A DNA stretch of 64,000 nucleotides from Burkholderia ambifaria AMMD (GTDB taxonomy: Bacteria; Pseudomonadota; Gammaproteobacteria; Burkholderiales; Burkholderiaceae): contig NC_008392.1 in assembly GCF_000203915.1 (NCBI RefSeq), positions 124,001-188,000 on the forward strand, given 5' to 3'. Below are positions 62,310 to 64,000 of this stretch, in pieces. Position 1 is the stretch's first letter, and each line of letters begins with the position of its first letter. The notes beneath the pieces are model-generated. The model had not been told where the DNA came from. It worked only from the letters and a program-made list of their open reading frames with translations, and did no database searches. The translations under genes were made by a program, and so were the position numbers.

Positions 62310-63155
62310 TCAGGCCCGGGCGATGAATGGATAGGTCAGCAACCCGAACTGCACCAGATTGACGCCGAAGTGCGCGAGCACGGCCGATTGCAAGCCGCCG
62401 GCGCGAGCGGCGAGCCCGTAACCGATGCCGGACAGGCCGGCCAGCAGAACCAGCAACACGCCGCCCTGATAGTGAGCAAGCCCGAACAGCACGGCGCCTG
62501 CGACAAGCGCGAGCCAGCCGGCATTCGGTTGCGCGCGCATCAACCGGGTCGCACCCGCCTGGATATAGCCGCGGAAAAACGCTTCTTCCGCGAACGCGAC
62601 CAGCAGCAGGTTGTCGAGCACCCACAGCCACGCGAACTGCGGCCACTTCGGCGCCCACGCAATCAATCCGGCCCACCACGCGATCGAGAAGCAGACCGCC
62701 GATGTCGCCGCGCACGCGACGACTGCCGCGATCACACGTGTCGACAGCGGCTTCTCCGGCAGAACCCACGGGTAGGCCAGCACCAGCCAGAACGCGATCA
62801 GCGGCTTGTCGAAGTTCAGATACATCGTGTAGGGCGCCGCATCCGGCGTCAGGCGTGCCGCATGAATCACCCTGAGATTGTCGAAACCCGGCAGCCAATG
62901 CTGAAACAGTCCGACCGCAATGACGCAGAAGACGACGTTGCACACGACCTTGCCGGCGAACGGCAGATTCCGCTGCAACAGCACGCCGGTGCCGACCAGC
63001 AGCGCGATCGGCACGAGCGCGATCGGCTGCAACTGCCGCGACGCGAACGCGATCGCATAGCCGATGGCGAGCAGGCTCAGCGTGAGCCCGCGCGGCAGCC
63101 TCGAGATCGCCGTCAGTGCGGCCAGAAAAATCGCACACCACGTCAATGCGGTCAT
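62310..63155 (-). CDS. CPBP-family intramembrane metalloprotease
   Basis: Membrane protein of 281 aa with about eight hydrophobic segments, related to CAAX prenyl proteases (Abi/CPBP family). Catalytic motifs are AEEAFFRGYIQ (EExxxR), LFGLAHYQGG (FxxxH) and AVLAHFGVN (HxxxN). Bacterial members cleave or protect against peptides in the membrane, and their substrates are mostly unknown. The gene stands between the sigma factor and ohr genes without a clear operon partner. Confidence 0.88.
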   Translation of the reverse strand: MTALTWCAIFLAALTAISRLPRGLTLSLLAIGYAIAFASRQLQPIALVPIALLVGTGVLLQRNLPFAGKVVCNVVFCVIAVGLFQHWLPGFDNLRVIHAARLTPDAAPYTMYLNFDKPLIAFWLVLAYPWVLPEKPLSTRVIAAVVACAATSAVCFSIAWWAGLIAWAPKWPQFAWLWVLDNLLLVAFAEEAFFRGYIQAGATRLMRAQPNAGWLALVAGAVLFGLAHYQGGVLLVLLAGLSGIGYGLAARAGGLQSAVLAHFGVNLVQFGLLTYPFIARA

Positions 63156-63212
63156 TGCACGTTCCGGAGAGTTGCCAACGGCGCGTCGATCGCGTCGAGC
63201 GCCGCACGCGTA

Positions 63213-63629
63213 TCAGGCCACCGTGACGACCACGTCGATGTTGCCGCGCGTCGCCTTCGAATACGGACACGTCTGGTGCGCCGCATCGACCAGCGCCTGC
63301 GCGACGTCGGCGTCGACGCCCGGCACGCTGACGTTCAGCCGTGCCTGCAGGAAGTACGCGCCGTTGTTCGTGGCCAGATCGATCTGCGCATCGACATGCG
63401 TGTCGCGCGGCAGCGAAACCTTCAGCTTTTGCGCGGCCAGGCCCATCGCGCCGATGAAGCACGCCGACCAGCCCGCGGCCAGCAGCTGCTCGGGATTCGT
63501 GCCGGGCGCGGCCGAGCCGGGCGCGGAGAGCTTCACATCCAGGCGGCCGTCCGCGCTGTGCGCGGCGCCGTCGCGCCCGCCGGTGGTGCGAACTTCGCCG
63601 GTGTACAGAATTTTCGTTTCGTGGTTCAT
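63213..63629 (-). CDS. ohr: Organic hydroperoxide resistance protein Ohr
   Basis: Thiol peroxidase of the OsmC/Ohr fold, 138 aa, that reduces organic hydroperoxides. The catalytic and resolving cysteines are Cys57 (GWSACFIGAMG) and Cys121 (HQTCPYSKATRGN). Arg19 and Glu47 are the expected active-site partners. It opens ILYTGEVRTTGGRDG, typical of Ohr rather than OsmC. The start at 63629 is chosen because upstream in-frame sequence is antisense to the next gene. No ohrR regulator is visible here. Confidence 0.92.
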   Translation of the reverse strand: MNHETKILYTGEVRTTGGRDGAAHSADGRLDVKLSAPGSAAPGTNPEQLLAAGWSACFIGAMGLAAQKLKVSLPRDTHVDAQIDLATNNGAYFLQARLNVSVPGVDADVAQALVDAAHQTCPYSKATRGNIDVVVTVA

Positions 63630-63675
63630 GGTCGGTACCGTGTTGAACAGGGTGGATAAATGGCGAGGCCGGCGA

Positions 63676-63921
63676 TCAACTGCCGCGGTAGAGCTGTTCG
63701 AGCGCCGCGAGCTGGCCGTCCTTCTCCGCCTGCACCAGTTCCGCGCGAACCTGGGCGCGCGTCTTGCCCTTCGGCGCCTTGCCGCCCGTCGCCCATTGGC
63801 TCGCTTGCCCGACGGTCTGGTCGTTGATGCTCGTGTCGGCGGCGCTGCTTGCAAAAGCGGAAGTGGTGGCTGCAACGGCGGCGCACGCCGCGAAAACCAA
63901 AGCGATCGTCTTTACTTTCAT
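63676..63921 (-). CDS. DUF4148 small secreted protein
   Basis: An 81-aa protein with a Sec signal peptide (IALVFAACAAVAATTSAFAS) and a short charged mature part. It contains the DUF4148 pattern KTRAQVRAELVQAEKDGQLA. Such proteins are abundant in Burkholderia and relatives and of unknown function. The start at 63921 follows CCAGGAGAACGAC. The last 79 bp of the window hold nothing recognised. Confidence 0.88.
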   Translation of the reverse strand: MKVKTIALVFAACAAVAATTSAFASSAADTSINDQTVGQASQWATGGKAPKGKTRAQVRAELVQAEKDGQLAALEQLYRGS

Positions 63922-64000
63922 GTCGTTCTCCTGGATAAATTCGGCTGTCGCGAATCTGTCGGGGCGCTCGGCGGTCGCTGATCTCGCGAAGCCGTCTCGC

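Overview
The window is high-GC DNA with the gene content and protein sequences of a Burkholderia-type betaproteobacterium, probably the Burkholderia cepacia complex. That assignment is inferred from overall protein character: CioAB oxidase, narGHJI with an embedded parvulin, AcnB, a DUF4148 secreted protein and many LysR, AraC and MocR regulators. I found no rRNA, tRNA, CRISPR array or insertion sequence. Start codons were chosen from ribosome binding sites and family lengths.

Layout. 1-1935: cyanide-insensitive bd-type quinol oxidase (cioAB, minus strand; cioB runs off the left edge). 2354-6691: molybdenum enzyme maturation genes fdhD-moeA-moaA-moaE-moaD. 6756-7669: a glutathione S-transferase and a decayed AraC-type regulator. 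8016-10601: aconitase B with a clear promoter and terminator. 10727-15076: LysR regulator, LysE-type exporter, PLP aminotransferase and MocR regulator. 15628-17802: a DUF4132 protein.

17953-28099 is the most unusual part: four tightly packed genes in lower-GC sequence. They encode an HSP100-type AAA+ ATPase, an NrdG-like radical SAM protein, a 2107-residue zinc-ribbon/pseudokinase/SF1-helicase/REase-fold nuclease fusion, and a coiled-coil protein beginning MSGPK. A convergent membrane protein with an LprI-like domain and an AT-rich gap follow. The domain mix resembles anti-mobile-element conflict systems, and I know of no named system with this composition.

29331-32440: a secreted protein, a TfoX-like protein and an unaccompanied tyrosine recombinase. 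32540-41327: respiratory nitrate reductase operon narG-H-J-I-ppiC-narK on the minus strand. An FNR/ANR-type site sits at the class II position before narG, and a second one before the nearby uspA (43258-43737) suggests a shared low-oxygen response. The Moco genes at 2.3-6.7 kb would supply NarG, although moaC is not in the window.

41755-64000: mixed chromosomal genes. These include TPR and other secreted proteins, a FAH-fold hydratase, a candidate PD-(D/E)xK protein, two AraC regulators, lipoproteins, a haloperoxidase-like hydrolase, a glyoxalase-fold protein, an SDR, an aldose epimerase, an MFS transporter, a ketopantoate reductase-like gene between 51-bp direct repeats, an ECF sigma/anti-sigma pair, a CPBP protease, Ohr and a DUF4148 protein.
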